Below are positions 1 to 8,805 of a DNA stretch of 64,000 nucleotides, in pieces; the first letter of the stretch is position 1; every line of letters begins with the position of its first letter. The position numbers were made by a program, and so were the translations under genes. A model generated the notes under the pieces. That model was not told the DNA's origin. It was given only the letters and a program-made list of their open reading frames with translations, and did not search any database. The stretch comes from Methanohalophilus halophilus (lineage in GTDB: Archaea; Halobacteriota; Methanosarcinia; Methanosarcinales; Methanosarcinaceae): assembly GCF_001889405.1 (NCBI RefSeq), contig NZ_CP017921.1, forward strand, positions 1-64,000, written 5' to 3'.

Positions 1-731
<731 letters not shown>

Positions 732-960
732 TATAATATATTTCTAGCACACCTTTTGAAGGTTAAAGGAAATTGTTGGCAGGGTACCTATTAAACAACA
801 TGGATGCTGATTAAAGGCCCTGCACAGTGAATTCTAAATACTAACGATCAGAATTCACCGAACTGCCATTGCGTGAGTCAGACAGAATTGTTATCTCCTG
901 TCTCCATTAAAGTGAAGGTGATTATGTTTCCACACACGTTCTGTGCGGGAACACATGAAT
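732..960 (-). other. 16S rRNA leader with inverted repeat
   Basis: This non-coding stretch lies between the rRNA promoters and the 16S 5' end. It contains a perfect 9-bp inverted repeat, 827-835 with 850-858 and a 14-nt loop, which would form a hairpin in the pre-rRNA. The long processing stem around 16S should have its left arm here, but its partner lies beyond the window, so I cannot pair it. No protein gene is supported in 732-1407. Confidence 0.5.
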
Positions 961-971
961 ATTGCTTTTGG

Positions 972-1100
972 TATATAAACCTTCTGATCCGGCCAGGCCG
1001 AACCAATTCACACGACAAACAAGCGAGGTTCGCGCATGAAACAGGTCACCAATCCTGTGCCATTCACAGGACACATATATACGCATTGAACGTATATAAG
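972..1100 (-). promoter_or_regulatory. Tandem rRNA operon promoters
   Basis: On the minus strand a canonical archaeal TATA box TTTATATA lies at 972-979. A second box (CTTATATA) lies at 1093-1100, and another AT-rich box (TATATATG) lies near 1074-1082. Multiple TATA boxes several hundred bases upstream of 16S are usual for methanogen rRNA operons. Start sites are inferred to be about 25 bases downstream of each box, on the lower-coordinate side. Confidence 0.5.
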
Positions 1101-1407
1101 CATTTGCATTATCGATTTCCACTGAACAAACAGGCATCAAGCAGCTGCAAGCATTGAATGCTACATCTGCACCCATTCATTGAGCGGGACTCCTACATAT
1201 GTTCACTCATATTAATAGTTATCGTACAAACAAATATTGAAATGAAATTTTGAGAATGGCAAAAAACAAATCATCCATAAATGGAATGCATAAATAGCAT
1301 GAAGATCCTATCAAGCTGGCATATTTCAAAACACAAAACCAAATCCTACAAAAATAAAAATTACAAGAGCAAATCCAGGGAAATAAGTATTGAGATGGTG
1401 TGGCAGC

Positions 1408-2199
1408 ATGGTAAAAAAATCAAAAGATATACGGAAACTCGATACTGATGTTGATAAAATGCGCATCAGACGCAAAGACAGCGAACACCTTAAAGTAAAA
1501 GAAAATGTATTCGATGAAGCCACCCTCAAAGCTCTTTATGACCTGGCAAGAAAAGGCGTAATAGAAAGCCTCGGCGGATCCATTAGCACCGGCAAGGAAG
1601 CAAACGTATTCCTTGCAGAAGGCAAAGACAAAAATATTGCCCTCAAAATATACCGCATATCTTCAAGCACTTTTAATTCCATGGATGAATATATACGAGG
1701 AGACCCACGTTTTAGCAATATACGCCACAAGAAAAAAGATATCATATTTGCATGGACAAAAAAAGAGTACCGCAATCTTATGCGTGCCAGGGAATGTGGC
1801 ATAGCTGCCCCCCGACCAATAGATACCCACAAAAACATACTTGCCATGGAATTTATCGGAGAAGGAGACAAACCCTACCCCCTTCTAAAGGAAGTAAAAC
1901 TCAGCGAACAATCTGCACAAACAATTTTCGGCACCATTATACATTATCTCGAAATACTTTATAATGAAGCCAAATTAGTACATGGAGACCTTAGCGAATA
2001 CAATATTTTGCTCGATCCATCTACCCTTGAACCATATCTCATAGACATGGGCCAATCGGTAACGCTTGAACATCCGTCGGCAAATGACTTTCTAAAACGA
2101 GATATCAGAAACCTCACCCGGCACTTCAAGAAATACGGCATACAACCCGACGAAGAAGAACTTTTAAGGATAATTACCGAAAAACAAAGAAACAAGTAA
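1408..2199 (+). CDS. rio1: RIO1-type atypical serine/threonine kinase
   Basis: This predicted RIO1-family kinase/ATPase probably acts in late maturation of the small ribosomal subunit. The N-terminal half has the glycine-rich RIO loop SISTGKEANVF with the nearby ALKIYR lysine. The catalytic loop is LVHGDLSEYNIL and the metal-binding segment is YLIDMGQSV. Length (263 aa) fits archaeal Rio1. The ATG at 1408 is preferred over the in-frame ATG at 1390 because a GGTG-containing purine stretch precedes it and homologues begin near MVKKSKD. The KH-domain gene follows after 16 bases. Archaeal rio1 genes often lie beside a KH protein related to Pno1/Dim2, which points to shared 40S-type ribosome assembly. 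Confidence 0.93.
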   Translation: MVKKSKDIRKLDTDVDKMRIRRKDSEHLKVKENVFDEATLKALYDLARKGVIESLGGSISTGKEANVFLAEGKDKNIALKIYRISSSTFNSMDEYIRGDPRFSNIRHKKKDIIFAWTKKEYRNLMRARECGIAAPRPIDTHKNILAMEFIGEGDKPYPLLKEVKLSEQSAQTIFGTIIHYLEILYNEAKLVHGDLSEYNILLDPSTLEPYLIDMGQSVTLEHPSANDFLKRDIRNLTRHFKKYGIQPDEEELLRIITEKQRNK

Positions 2200-2215
2200 A
2201 CACAGGTTGAAAATC

Positions 2216-2752
2216 ATGACGCATTTAAAAATACCAAAAGATAGAATTGGTGCAATCATCGGGCCAAAAGGCCAGACTAAAAAATTCATAGAAGAAAAAT
2301 CATCTTCACAACTCAACATCGACAGTGAAAATGGAAGTGTGGAAGTCATACAGGGAGATGACCCCGTAGGAACCCTCAGAGCCATCGAAACAATCAAAGC
2401 CATTGGAAGAGGATTCAATCCTGAAAAAACAATACCAATGCTTGACGATGACCTGCTGATGTTAGAGGTTATTGATCTTTCAAAATATGCATCCACAAAT
2501 AAGGAAATGACTCGCCTAAAGGGCAGGATTATAGGCAAAGGAGGTAAAACTCGCGAAATTGCTGAAAACCTCATCGGAGTGAAAATCTCAATATATGGAA
2601 AAACAGTCAGTTTCATAGGATACCCGGAGCAAATCCAAATAATGAGAACTGCAGTTGAAATGCTCATAGAAGGAGCAAATCATGGCCCCGTGTACAGTTT
2701 CCTCGAGAAAAAACACAAAGAATTGATGCAAGCTCAACTGGATTCCTATTAA
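2216..2752 (+). CDS. KH-domain RNA-binding protein (Pno1/Krr1-like)
   Basis: This 178-residue protein has two KH domains. The first carries IGAIIGPKGQTKKFIE and the second the signature GRIIGKGGKTREIAE, both GxxG loops that clamp single-stranded RNA. It is the archaeal counterpart of the eukaryotic ribosome-assembly factors Pno1/Dim2 and Krr1. The start at 2216 has AGG nine bases upstream; an in-frame TTG at 2207 overlaps that site and is less likely. It is the second gene of a pair with rio1, and joint action in small-subunit biogenesis is inferred from family knowledge and this linkage. Confidence 0.9.
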   Translation: MTHLKIPKDRIGAIIGPKGQTKKFIEEKSSSQLNIDSENGSVEVIQGDDPVGTLRAIETIKAIGRGFNPEKTIPMLDDDLLMLEVIDLSKYASTNKEMTRLKGRIIGKGGKTREIAENLIGVKISIYGKTVSFIGYPEQIQIMRTAVEMLIEGANHGPVYSFLEKKHKELMQAQLDSY

Positions 2753-2780
2753 GAGACAAATTTATCCACAGGAGGCAAGA

Positions 2781-3188
2781 ATGGAATCAAAGGACCTTAT
2801 CCAAACCGCAAAGGAGATGGGAGAATTTCCCACCCTTTTAAAGGCAGCCAAAGCACTTGACCTTATGGAAAAGTATTCCACAGAAGGCCCTTACACCATT
2901 TTTGCACCAGTAGAAAGTGCTTTTGAACCCATTCCCGATTCAGTAATAGACGATGCCTTCGAAGATCTTGATTATCTTAGAGATATTATTAGTTACCATA
3001 TAGTAGAAGGAAGATACAGCAGTGAAGACCTCCGCGAAAATACCACATTGACTACAACAGGAGGCAATAAATTGAGGTTGCGGGAAAAAGATGGGAAAAT
3101 ATTCGTGGAAAACACGCCAATCCTTAAACCTGATATCGAATGCAGCAATGGAATCATACATTCCATAGGAGACATTCTTGTACCCTGA
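2781..3188 (+). CDS. Fasciclin (FAS1) domain protein
   Basis: A single beta-Ig-H3/fasciclin domain fills this 135-aa protein. It has the FAS1 H1 block YTIFAPVESAFEPIP, the central YHIVEGRYSSEDL and the terminal block GIIHSIGDILVP. Extracellular FAS1 proteins mediate adhesion, but this one has no signal peptide, lipobox or membrane segment, so it is probably cytoplasmic. AGGAGG lies a few bases upstream of the ATG. Stand-alone FAS1 proteins of this size are common in Methanosarcinaceae, and their role is unknown. Confidence 0.88.
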   Translation: MESKDLIQTAKEMGEFPTLLKAAKALDLMEKYSTEGPYTIFAPVESAFEPIPDSVIDDAFEDLDYLRDIISYHIVEGRYSSEDLRENTTLTTTGGNKLRLREKDGKIFVENTPILKPDIECSNGIIHSIGDILVP

Positions 3189-3218
3189 TAATTACTCTTT
3201 TTCCATTAACTTTCTTAG

Positions 3219-3647
3219 ATGTGGATGAAAATGCAAATCCGGGCACACCATATATTTTGCATCCAGGGCTTTGTCGGGAAGGGTTATTCTGAACAATTCA
3301 TAGAAAATATGGAAAACATTATTGAAAAACTAAACAGCTGCGATCTCCTTATAGAGGTCACAAATACCCCGGATTGTATTTGCACTGCTTGCCCCAGACT
3401 GAAAATCATTGATGCACAAAGTGGAAATGCTAAAATAGGTCTTATTGGTTGTGAAGTAGAAACAGAAGTCAAAATACTCGACAGAAAAGTAGCCAATTCT
3501 CTTGGAATTGATTTTGGAAAACATTACCTGTACAGCGAGCTTCTCAAAAAACTGAAATATATCGATGAAGAAAATTTTGACAATATTTGTTCTGAATGCC
3601 AATGGTACAGTCTCGGCTACTGCAAAAAAAGAATCATTGGCATATAA
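3219..3647 (+). CDS. DUF1284 protein, cysteine-rich
   Basis: The N-terminus IRAHHIFCIQGFVGKGYS is the hallmark of DUF1284. Six or more cysteines follow, in CICTACP and near the C-terminus in ICSECQWYSLGYCKK, which suggests a metal or iron-sulfur centre. No reaction is known for the family. No clear ribosome-binding site precedes the gene: the start could be the ATG at 3219, 3225 or 3231, and the conserved region begins only a few residues later. Terminal residues may therefore be misassigned. The gene stands alone between the fasciclin gene and mscS. Confidence 0.8.
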   Translation: MWMKMQIRAHHIFCIQGFVGKGYSEQFIENMENIIEKLNSCDLLIEVTNTPDCICTACPRLKIIDAQSGNAKIGLIGCEVETEVKILDRKVANSLGIDFGKHYLYSELLKKLKYIDEENFDNICSECQWYSLGYCKKRIIGI

Positions 3648-3747
3648 TGCAAAACATACATTTAAATGCTAAATCCAAACATCTGTTTTATATACCTAAT
3701 GTCCCCATTTTCTTTGTAGAGTTAAAACTTGATTCAAGGAGGATAGA

Positions 3748-4545
3748 ATGGCAGAAATGTTTCAATTCAACAACCTTACAGTATGGGATATCGGGGCTGC
3801 CCTTATAGTACTGGTTGCAGGCTATATCATTGCCCGCATCCTGACAGGAATGTTTAAAGACAGTATATCCAGAACAAAATTACCTTCACTTGTAATTGAC
3901 TTCCTGGCAAGATTTTTCAGCATTCTTCTCTATATTATTGTACTCCTTACCACATTGTCCACACTGAATTTTGATGTCGGACCTGTAGTCTTGGGATTAT
4001 CAGCCGTGATTGGGTTGATCCTTGGATTCGGGATGCAGGATACACTCACAAACCTGGGTGCAGGAATATGGATTGCTGCACTTCGTCCCATAGATAAAAA
4101 TGAATATGTAGAAATAAACGGAATCTCAGGAACTGTTTCGGTAGTTGGAATTATGGCTACTGAACTTCTTGCACCCGATAACAAATTCATCACCATCCCT
4201 AATAAGCTTGTATGGGGAAACCCGATCATCAATGCAACACGCCTGCCAACCAGAAGGGTTAGTGTTGATGTAGGAATCAGTTACAGTTCCAATATAGACA
4301 GGGCCATTGAAATTGCCATTGAGACAATGAAATCCCACAGCAAAGTACTGTCAGAACCTGCTCCCGCAGTAATGACAACCGAACTTGCAGATTCCTCTGT
4401 AAACCTGCAGCTTCGTGCCTGGACAAAAACAGAGGATTTCTGGAATGTAAAGAAAGAACTCACTGAAAATATCTTCAAGGCCTACAGAGAACTTGGAATA
4501 GAGATTCCATTCCCACAACTGGATGTCCACCTTGAGAAAGAGTGA
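3748..4545 (+). CDS. mscS: Small-conductance mechanosensitive channel (MscS family)
   Basis: This is a 265-aa MscS-type channel that opens under membrane tension and releases solutes on hypo-osmotic shock. The N-terminal third holds about three transmembrane helices. The pore-lining helix is recognisable at VVLGLSAVIGLILGFGMQDTLTN, followed by the cytoplasmic beta domain (RPIDKNEYVEINGISGTV) and the alpha-beta C-terminal domain. Size is close to E. coli MscS (286 aa). AGGAGG at 3737-3742 fixes the start. Such a channel suits a salt-tolerant organism that accumulates compatible solutes. A T-rich run after the stop could end transcription. Confidence 0.92.
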   Translation: MAEMFQFNNLTVWDIGAALIVLVAGYIIARILTGMFKDSISRTKLPSLVIDFLARFFSILLYIIVLLTTLSTLNFDVGPVVLGLSAVIGLILGFGMQDTLTNLGAGIWIAALRPIDKNEYVEINGISGTVSVVGIMATELLAPDNKFITIPNKLVWGNPIINATRLPTRRVSVDVGISYSSNIDRAIEIAIETMKSHSKVLSEPAPAVMTTELADSSVNLQLRAWTKTEDFWNVKKELTENIFKAYRELGIEIPFPQLDVHLEKE

Positions 4546-4617
4546 TGACATCCACTATTTTTTTATTATTCTTGCATAGAAAACCAGTGATAACAATATT
4601 GTCATGGAGGTCCGATC

Positions 4618-4929
4618 TTGATAATCACCACTACTGAAAACGTTGATGGAAAGCAACAAAAAATCCTTGGTATCGTGATGGGAAATACGGTACAATCAAG
4701 ACATATCAGTAGCGATATAGGAGCAGCTCTGAAGAAGGTGGTCGGAGGAAAGCTTAAAGGTTACTCAAAGATGCTCAAAACATCCAGAGATGAAGCAATG
4801 CAACGCATGATTGAAGAAGCAGAAAAATTAGATGCCGATGCAATAGTTAACGTGCGTTTCACAACATCCCAGACAATGGCCTCTGCCGCCGAGATACTTG
4901 CATACGGAACTGCCATGAAATTCACCTGA
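4618..4929 (+). CDS. YbjQ/UPF0145 family protein
   Basis: This small YbjQ-family (UPF0145) protein is predicted to form a pentameric heavy-metal-binding-like fold. It begins with the family pattern IITTTENVDGKQQKILGIV and contains the second-half motif DADAIVNVRFTTSQ. The start is TTG, chosen because GGAGG at 4606-4610 lies seven bases upstream. Function is not established in any organism. It ends shortly before the photolyase gene on the same strand, so co-transcription is possible. Confidence 0.85.
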   Translation: MIITTTENVDGKQQKILGIVMGNTVQSRHISSDIGAALKKVVGGKLKGYSKMLKTSRDEAMQRMIEEAEKLDADAIVNVRFTTSQTMASAAEILAYGTAMKFT

Positions 4930-4947
4930 TCAAAAATGGGGTTCAAA

Positions 4948-6453
4948 ATGAAGGGCATATGGATTGGAGGTGACCAGTTAATTGAGGACAATCCTTTGAT
5001 TCTGGATTCCCCACATGTCCCCTTAATAATGACAGAATATACCGGATTTAGCCTTTCCAGAACCTACCACAAAAAAAAACTGATCCTTGTCTGGTCTTCA
5101 ATGCGCCACTATGCAGAAAAACTTCGAAAAAGGGGTGCAGATTTAACCTACGTAAAAACCCCAGAAATGGAAAGAACATTAAACGAATGGATAAAAAATA
5201 AAGAAATAGATGAACTCCATATTTCAGAGCCCTCAAACATCCATCTCAAAAAATATATCGAAAAACTCAATCTCAATTGCAAAGTAATATTCCTGCCAGA
5301 TAACCAATTTATGTGGCAAGCACAGGAATTCAGAGATTGGGCTAACTCACGTAAAAAACTTCTCATGGAAGATTTCTATAGGACAGGGCGCAAAAAATAT
5401 AAAATCCTTCTTGAAAAAGATCTTAAACCCTCTGGAGGAAAATGGAACCTGGATCGAGAAAACCGCAAACCTCCACCCAAATATGGATTTCAGGAAGACC
5501 CACCCCAACATATAAAATTTCCACCCGATAAGATCACCAAAGAAATTATAGCAGAAGTTGAAAGAAGCGAATATCCTACATACGGAAAAGGAAATGATTT
5601 CAATTTAGCTGTAACACATGAAGATGCGGAAAAAGCACTCGACTTCTTTATAGAAGAAAAACTTGCAAATTTCGGACCCTATCAGGACATAATGCTTACA
5701 GGTGACAATGTACTCTGGCATTCAATTTTATCCCCCTACCTAAACCTCGGTCTTCTACACCCCCTAAATGTAGTCAAAAAGGCCGAGCTGGCTTATTACC
5801 AAAAAAATCTCCCCCTTAACAGCATCGAGGGATTCATCCGGCAAATACTTGGATGGCGCGAATACATGCATTGTATTTACAACTACAAAGGGGACAAATA
5901 CCTAAAAAATAACTGGTTTGATCATGAAAGGGAATTGCCCACCATGTACTGGTACCCCGAAAAAACAGCTATGAACTGTATGACCAGTGTCATTGAAGAG
6001 GTACGTAATACAGGCTATGCACACCATATACAGAGACTTATGATACTGAGTAACTTTGCACTGCTTGCAGAAGTTAATCCCTCAGAGGTTAAAAACTGGT
6101 TTCATACAGCTTTCATAGATGCATATGACTGGGTGATGCAACCCAATGTTATAGGAATGGGGCAGTTTGCAGATGGAGGAATCCTTGCTACAAAACCCTA
6201 TATCTCTTCTGCAAACTATATCAACAAAATGAGTGATTACTGTCAGGATTGCACCTATAACCACAATCATCGAACCGGCGTAGATGCCTGCCCCTTTAAT
6301 TACCTATATTGGGCCTTTCTTCACAAGAATAATGAAAAGCTTAGAAATATAGGCCGTATGAAACTTATTCTAAAAAACCTGGACCGGATAAATAAAAAGA
6401 AACTTAAGCAAATACTTACACAGGCAGATGATTTCCTTAAATCCCTTAAATAA
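4948..6453 (+). CDS. phrB: Iron-sulfur cryptochrome/photolyase (PhrB/CryB type, FeS-BCP)
   Basis: This is a predicted light-driven DNA repair flavoenzyme of the FeS-BCP branch (bacterial (6-4) photolyases). It has 501 aa from the ATG at 4948. The cluster ligands of Agrobacterium PhrB (C350, C438, C441, C454) map to C344, C432, C435 and C448, with identical spacing of 88, 3 and 13 residues. The C-terminal FAD region contains GFIRQILGWREYMHCIY and MQPNVIGMGQFADGG. The N-terminus IWIGGDQLIEDNP belongs to the antenna-binding domain. An in-frame ATG at 4936 is an alternative start. The gene converges with the TudS-DUF1722 gene, leaving two bases between stops. (6-4) specificity is inferred from the subfamily. 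Confidence 0.92.
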   Translation: MKGIWIGGDQLIEDNPLILDSPHVPLIMTEYTGFSLSRTYHKKKLILVWSSMRHYAEKLRKRGADLTYVKTPEMERTLNEWIKNKEIDELHISEPSNIHLKKYIEKLNLNCKVIFLPDNQFMWQAQEFRDWANSRKKLLMEDFYRTGRKKYKILLEKDLKPSGGKWNLDRENRKPPPKYGFQEDPPQHIKFPPDKITKEIIAEVERSEYPTYGKGNDFNLAVTHEDAEKALDFFIEEKLANFGPYQDIMLTGDNVLWHSILSPYLNLGLLHPLNVVKKAELAYYQKNLPLNSIEGFIRQILGWREYMHCIYNYKGDKYLKNNWFDHERELPTMYWYPEKTAMNCMTSVIEEVRNTGYAHHIQRLMILSNFALLAEVNPSEVKNWFHTAFIDAYDWVMQPNVIGMGQFADGGILATKPYISSANYINKMSDYCQDCTYNHNHRTGVDACPFNYLYWAFLHKNNEKLRNIGRMKLILKNLDRINKKKLKQILTQADDFLKSLK

Positions 6454-6455
6454 TA

Positions 6456-7451
6456 TTAGAAATGGAAATGCTCCCAATAATCCTTATCCCTACCAGGGTC
6501 CACTTCCATTTTCAGCTCTTCAGGATAGGGTTCGAAAAACCTGGAATAAGCTGATGCATCTGAATCAAATTTACCGACAAAGAATTTCAGAATTTCAAGA
6601 ACTGCCTCCACTCCTATCAGATTGCGGGAATAGAGATCAAGAACATCGTTAAAGAGAAAATCGTCTTCAGCAGTTGCCTGTTCCCTGTAACCCGAGTATA
6701 TATTCTGTGCGGCATTAATATAGGAATTCGAAAACGGGTGATTGGAGAAAACTTCCTTAAGCAGTGAAAAATATTCCCTTGAAACATCATTGAAAGCAGC
6801 CCCTTTCGCCCCTTCAAGGAGATGACTCATTTTGTTTGCTAGAGGTTGACTGTAAAGCATGAAAAGATGATGATAACGACGGTTGTATTCTACCAATTGC
6901 TCCATATTTCCAGAACCCAGGGTTTCCCTGAAATCTGCAAAAGCAAAAAGACGAGTAAGAAAATCGTGCCTGATACGTACATTACGCAACCTGTCATCTT
7001 CTTCAATGGGATAACCGCCATAGCGCTTCAGAATCTTGTCTGCAAAGAAGCCACTACCCCTTTCAATTACCCCGGCATTACTTAATCCACTATAAACCTT
7101 GATATCACGAATACCAATTGTCGGAGACTTGGACTTGAAAATAAAACCATCCACTTCCGTAAGTTCCTCCAGGAAAGAATCCGTGAATCCATCCATCTTT
7201 TCAGTTACATCATTTCCTGTTTTGGGTTGTACAAGGCGGTATTCCCCTTTGGTCTTTACAATCCTCAGGGTATCCCTCGGAACCCCTAGACCAATGTCCA
7301 CTTCCGGACATACTTTAATGAAATCCACGAAAGGTTCAAGGTCACGCACTGCCTGGCAGTGAATCACTTGCCCATCATAACGTACTTTTTCAAATTCAAG
7401 GCACCTGCTTACAAGCACAACTGGCCGGGAAAAAGGTATTTGCGGTATCAT
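6456..7451 (-). CDS. DUF523 (TudS-like) and DUF1722 fusion protein
   Basis: The 331-aa protein has an N-terminal DUF523 domain (about residues 8-150; SRCLEFEKVRYDG and KVCPEVDIGLGVPRD) fused to a C-terminal DUF1722/YbgA domain (about 160-290; EYNRRYHHLFMLYS). Characterised DUF523 members are TudS thiouracil desulfurases, which hold an iron-sulfur cluster on three cysteines. C17 and C48 are present, but the third, normally in SPSCG, is isoleucine here (I112 in SPTIG). The desulfurase reaction is therefore doubtful. DUF1722 genes neighbour photolyase genes in other genomes (ybgA-phr in E. coli), and the same pair occurs here in convergent orientation. Confidence 0.85.
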   Translation of the reverse strand: MIPQIPFSRPVVLVSRCLEFEKVRYDGQVIHCQAVRDLEPFVDFIKVCPEVDIGLGVPRDTLRIVKTKGEYRLVQPKTGNDVTEKMDGFTDSFLEELTEVDGFIFKSKSPTIGIRDIKVYSGLSNAGVIERGSGFFADKILKRYGGYPIEEDDRLRNVRIRHDFLTRLFAFADFRETLGSGNMEQLVEYNRRYHHLFMLYSQPLANKMSHLLEGAKGAAFNDVSREYFSLLKEVFSNHPFSNSYINAAQNIYSGYREQATAEDDFLFNDVLDLYSRNLIGVEAVLEILKFFVGKFDSDASAYSRFFEPYPEELKMEVDPGRDKDYWEHFHF

Positions 7452-7556
7452 AGTATAATATTGGAGATGTAAACATAAATCACTTTTGATCTGTATTCAA
7501 TCGACCACTGAATTTTTATCAAAGGAACTATATGCCCGAAAGATAGATTTTATTCT

Positions 7557-8237
7557 ATGAAACTTATTCCAATAATACTCCTCGCAGTCTTCCTGCTGAC
7601 TCCTGTAGTTGGTTCTGCCCACCTGCCAAGACTTGTTGAAAGCAATATAACCAATGTTGAAAATCCTGAAGTTTCCCAGGCATTCTATGGGGAACTTAAA
7701 GGTGTGCCTGACATATACGTGATAGAGTCAGATATATCTTTCAAGTTATATGCCAGTCTGCTTGTACCCGCAACCGAAGGTATCGAAAAGGATCTATCAG
7801 TAAAAATATGCCGTAAAGAAAGTGATGATGATGATGATGTAAATTGTACTGTACTCGATGGAATGTCCCATGAATGGACCCTGTATTATGAGGAATTCGG
7901 AGGAGATTACTATTACAATGGACCCGAACTAGTAGCAAACCAGGATGGAAAAACAGTAAAAGGAATAAATGCAGAACCTGGAATATATACATTGAAAGTA
8001 TTCAGCCCGGATAATAAGGGAAAATATGTACTGGTAGTCGGAGAAAAAGAAAAGTGGACTGCCACCGAGTTACTGAATACTGTCTACCTTATGCCTCAAT
8101 TGAAATCGGATTTTTTTGAAAGACCCGCACATGAAGCCTACTTCAATATATTCGGCGTATTCATTATATTAATAGTCATATCTGGCACAGGAGCCATATG
8201 GGTACTTGTTCGGAAATACAGAAGAAAAGGCAAATGA
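7557..8237 (+). CDS. Secreted protein with C-terminal membrane anchor, unknown function
   Basis: I do not recognise a family for this 226-aa protein. Residues 1-20 form a signal peptide ending near VVGSA. The middle is an extracellular domain rich in acidic and aromatic residues, with a run of consecutive aspartates near residue 93. Residues about 194-216 are a transmembrane helix followed by a basic tail (RKYRRKGK), so it should sit outside the membrane with a short cytoplasmic end. The acidic composition suits a saline environment. A TATA-like ACTATATG about 26 bases upstream of the ATG suggests a leaderless message. Confidence 0.75.
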   Translation: MKLIPIILLAVFLLTPVVGSAHLPRLVESNITNVENPEVSQAFYGELKGVPDIYVIESDISFKLYASLLVPATEGIEKDLSVKICRKESDDDDDVNCTVLDGMSHEWTLYYEEFGGDYYYNGPELVANQDGKTVKGINAEPGIYTLKVFSPDNKGKYVLVVGEKEKWTATELLNTVYLMPQLKSDFFERPAHEAYFNIFGVFIILIVISGTGAIWVLVRKYRRKGK

Positions 8238-8805
8238 AAAAAGAAAATTGGTTTTGCCTAAAAGGCTTAAAGATTAGTTTTCGGGATAACGCTAAAACCA
8301 GTCCGGCGGGACCATAGGAGAGTAGGGGGTTTCATGGAGAAGCAGGAAAGAGGGATTATGGACAGGGAAAACGGGACGACGGGCAATTCCGGAGATCTGT
8401 AGGGAGCAACTTATTATCGTGTGTTTCACACTCCGAGTAGTTTGCATCTTATTCTAAGAATCAGTGTTCTACGACTGTACCTCTGGAAAATATATCAGGT
8501 GATTTTAGCAATGCCGGAATCTGCTGCCTCACCTCCCGAATATCCATCTGACATCATATACCTATAAAAACCATACAAATATAAATGTTTTTGTTATATA
8601 ATATATATTTTATTTATATACATGTAATTTGGTAGTTCAGACTTAAGGAAAGAATTACTACAACATTCATACTATAAACAAAAAATCAAATTGAAAATTA
8701 TTCAGGAAACATGAAATGCAGAAACAAAATAAACTTATGTTATAACTAAATAGAATGAAATCAAAATATATATAAAGGGCATGCAATATTAACTAACTGA
8801 AATCA
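8238..8805. other. Intergenic stretch with GC-rich purine island
   Basis: No established gene lies in these 568 bases. Positions about 8290-8410 are much richer in G and A on the plus strand than the surrounding AT-rich DNA. The minus strand there carries a 51-codon frame (8292-8447, MQTTRSVKHTIIS to MVPPDWF) with Pro/Ser-rich content and no ribosome-binding site. The island could be a small RNA gene, a small protein gene or a decayed gene, and I cannot choose. The right part (8560-8800) is very AT-rich. It ends with a TATA box (TATATAAAG, 8769-8777) that should drive the next gene with a leader of only a few bases. Confidence 0.4.

Noticed and set aside
873-1176. Overlapping open frames of 84 and 94 codons upstream of 16S
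   Set aside because: They overlap each other on opposite strands, cover the rRNA promoter region with its TATA boxes, and look like no protein family.
1408-2199. Bud32/KEOPS kinase for the first protein gene
   Set aside because: The SISTGKEANVF loop and HGDLSEYNIL motif, the RIO length and the adjoining KH gene identify Rio1 instead.
8292-8447. 51-codon reverse frame as a confident small protein gene
   Set aside because: There is no ribosome-binding site or recognised family, and the composition may simply reflect the purine-rich opposite strand. It is kept only as a possibility within the intergenic entry.
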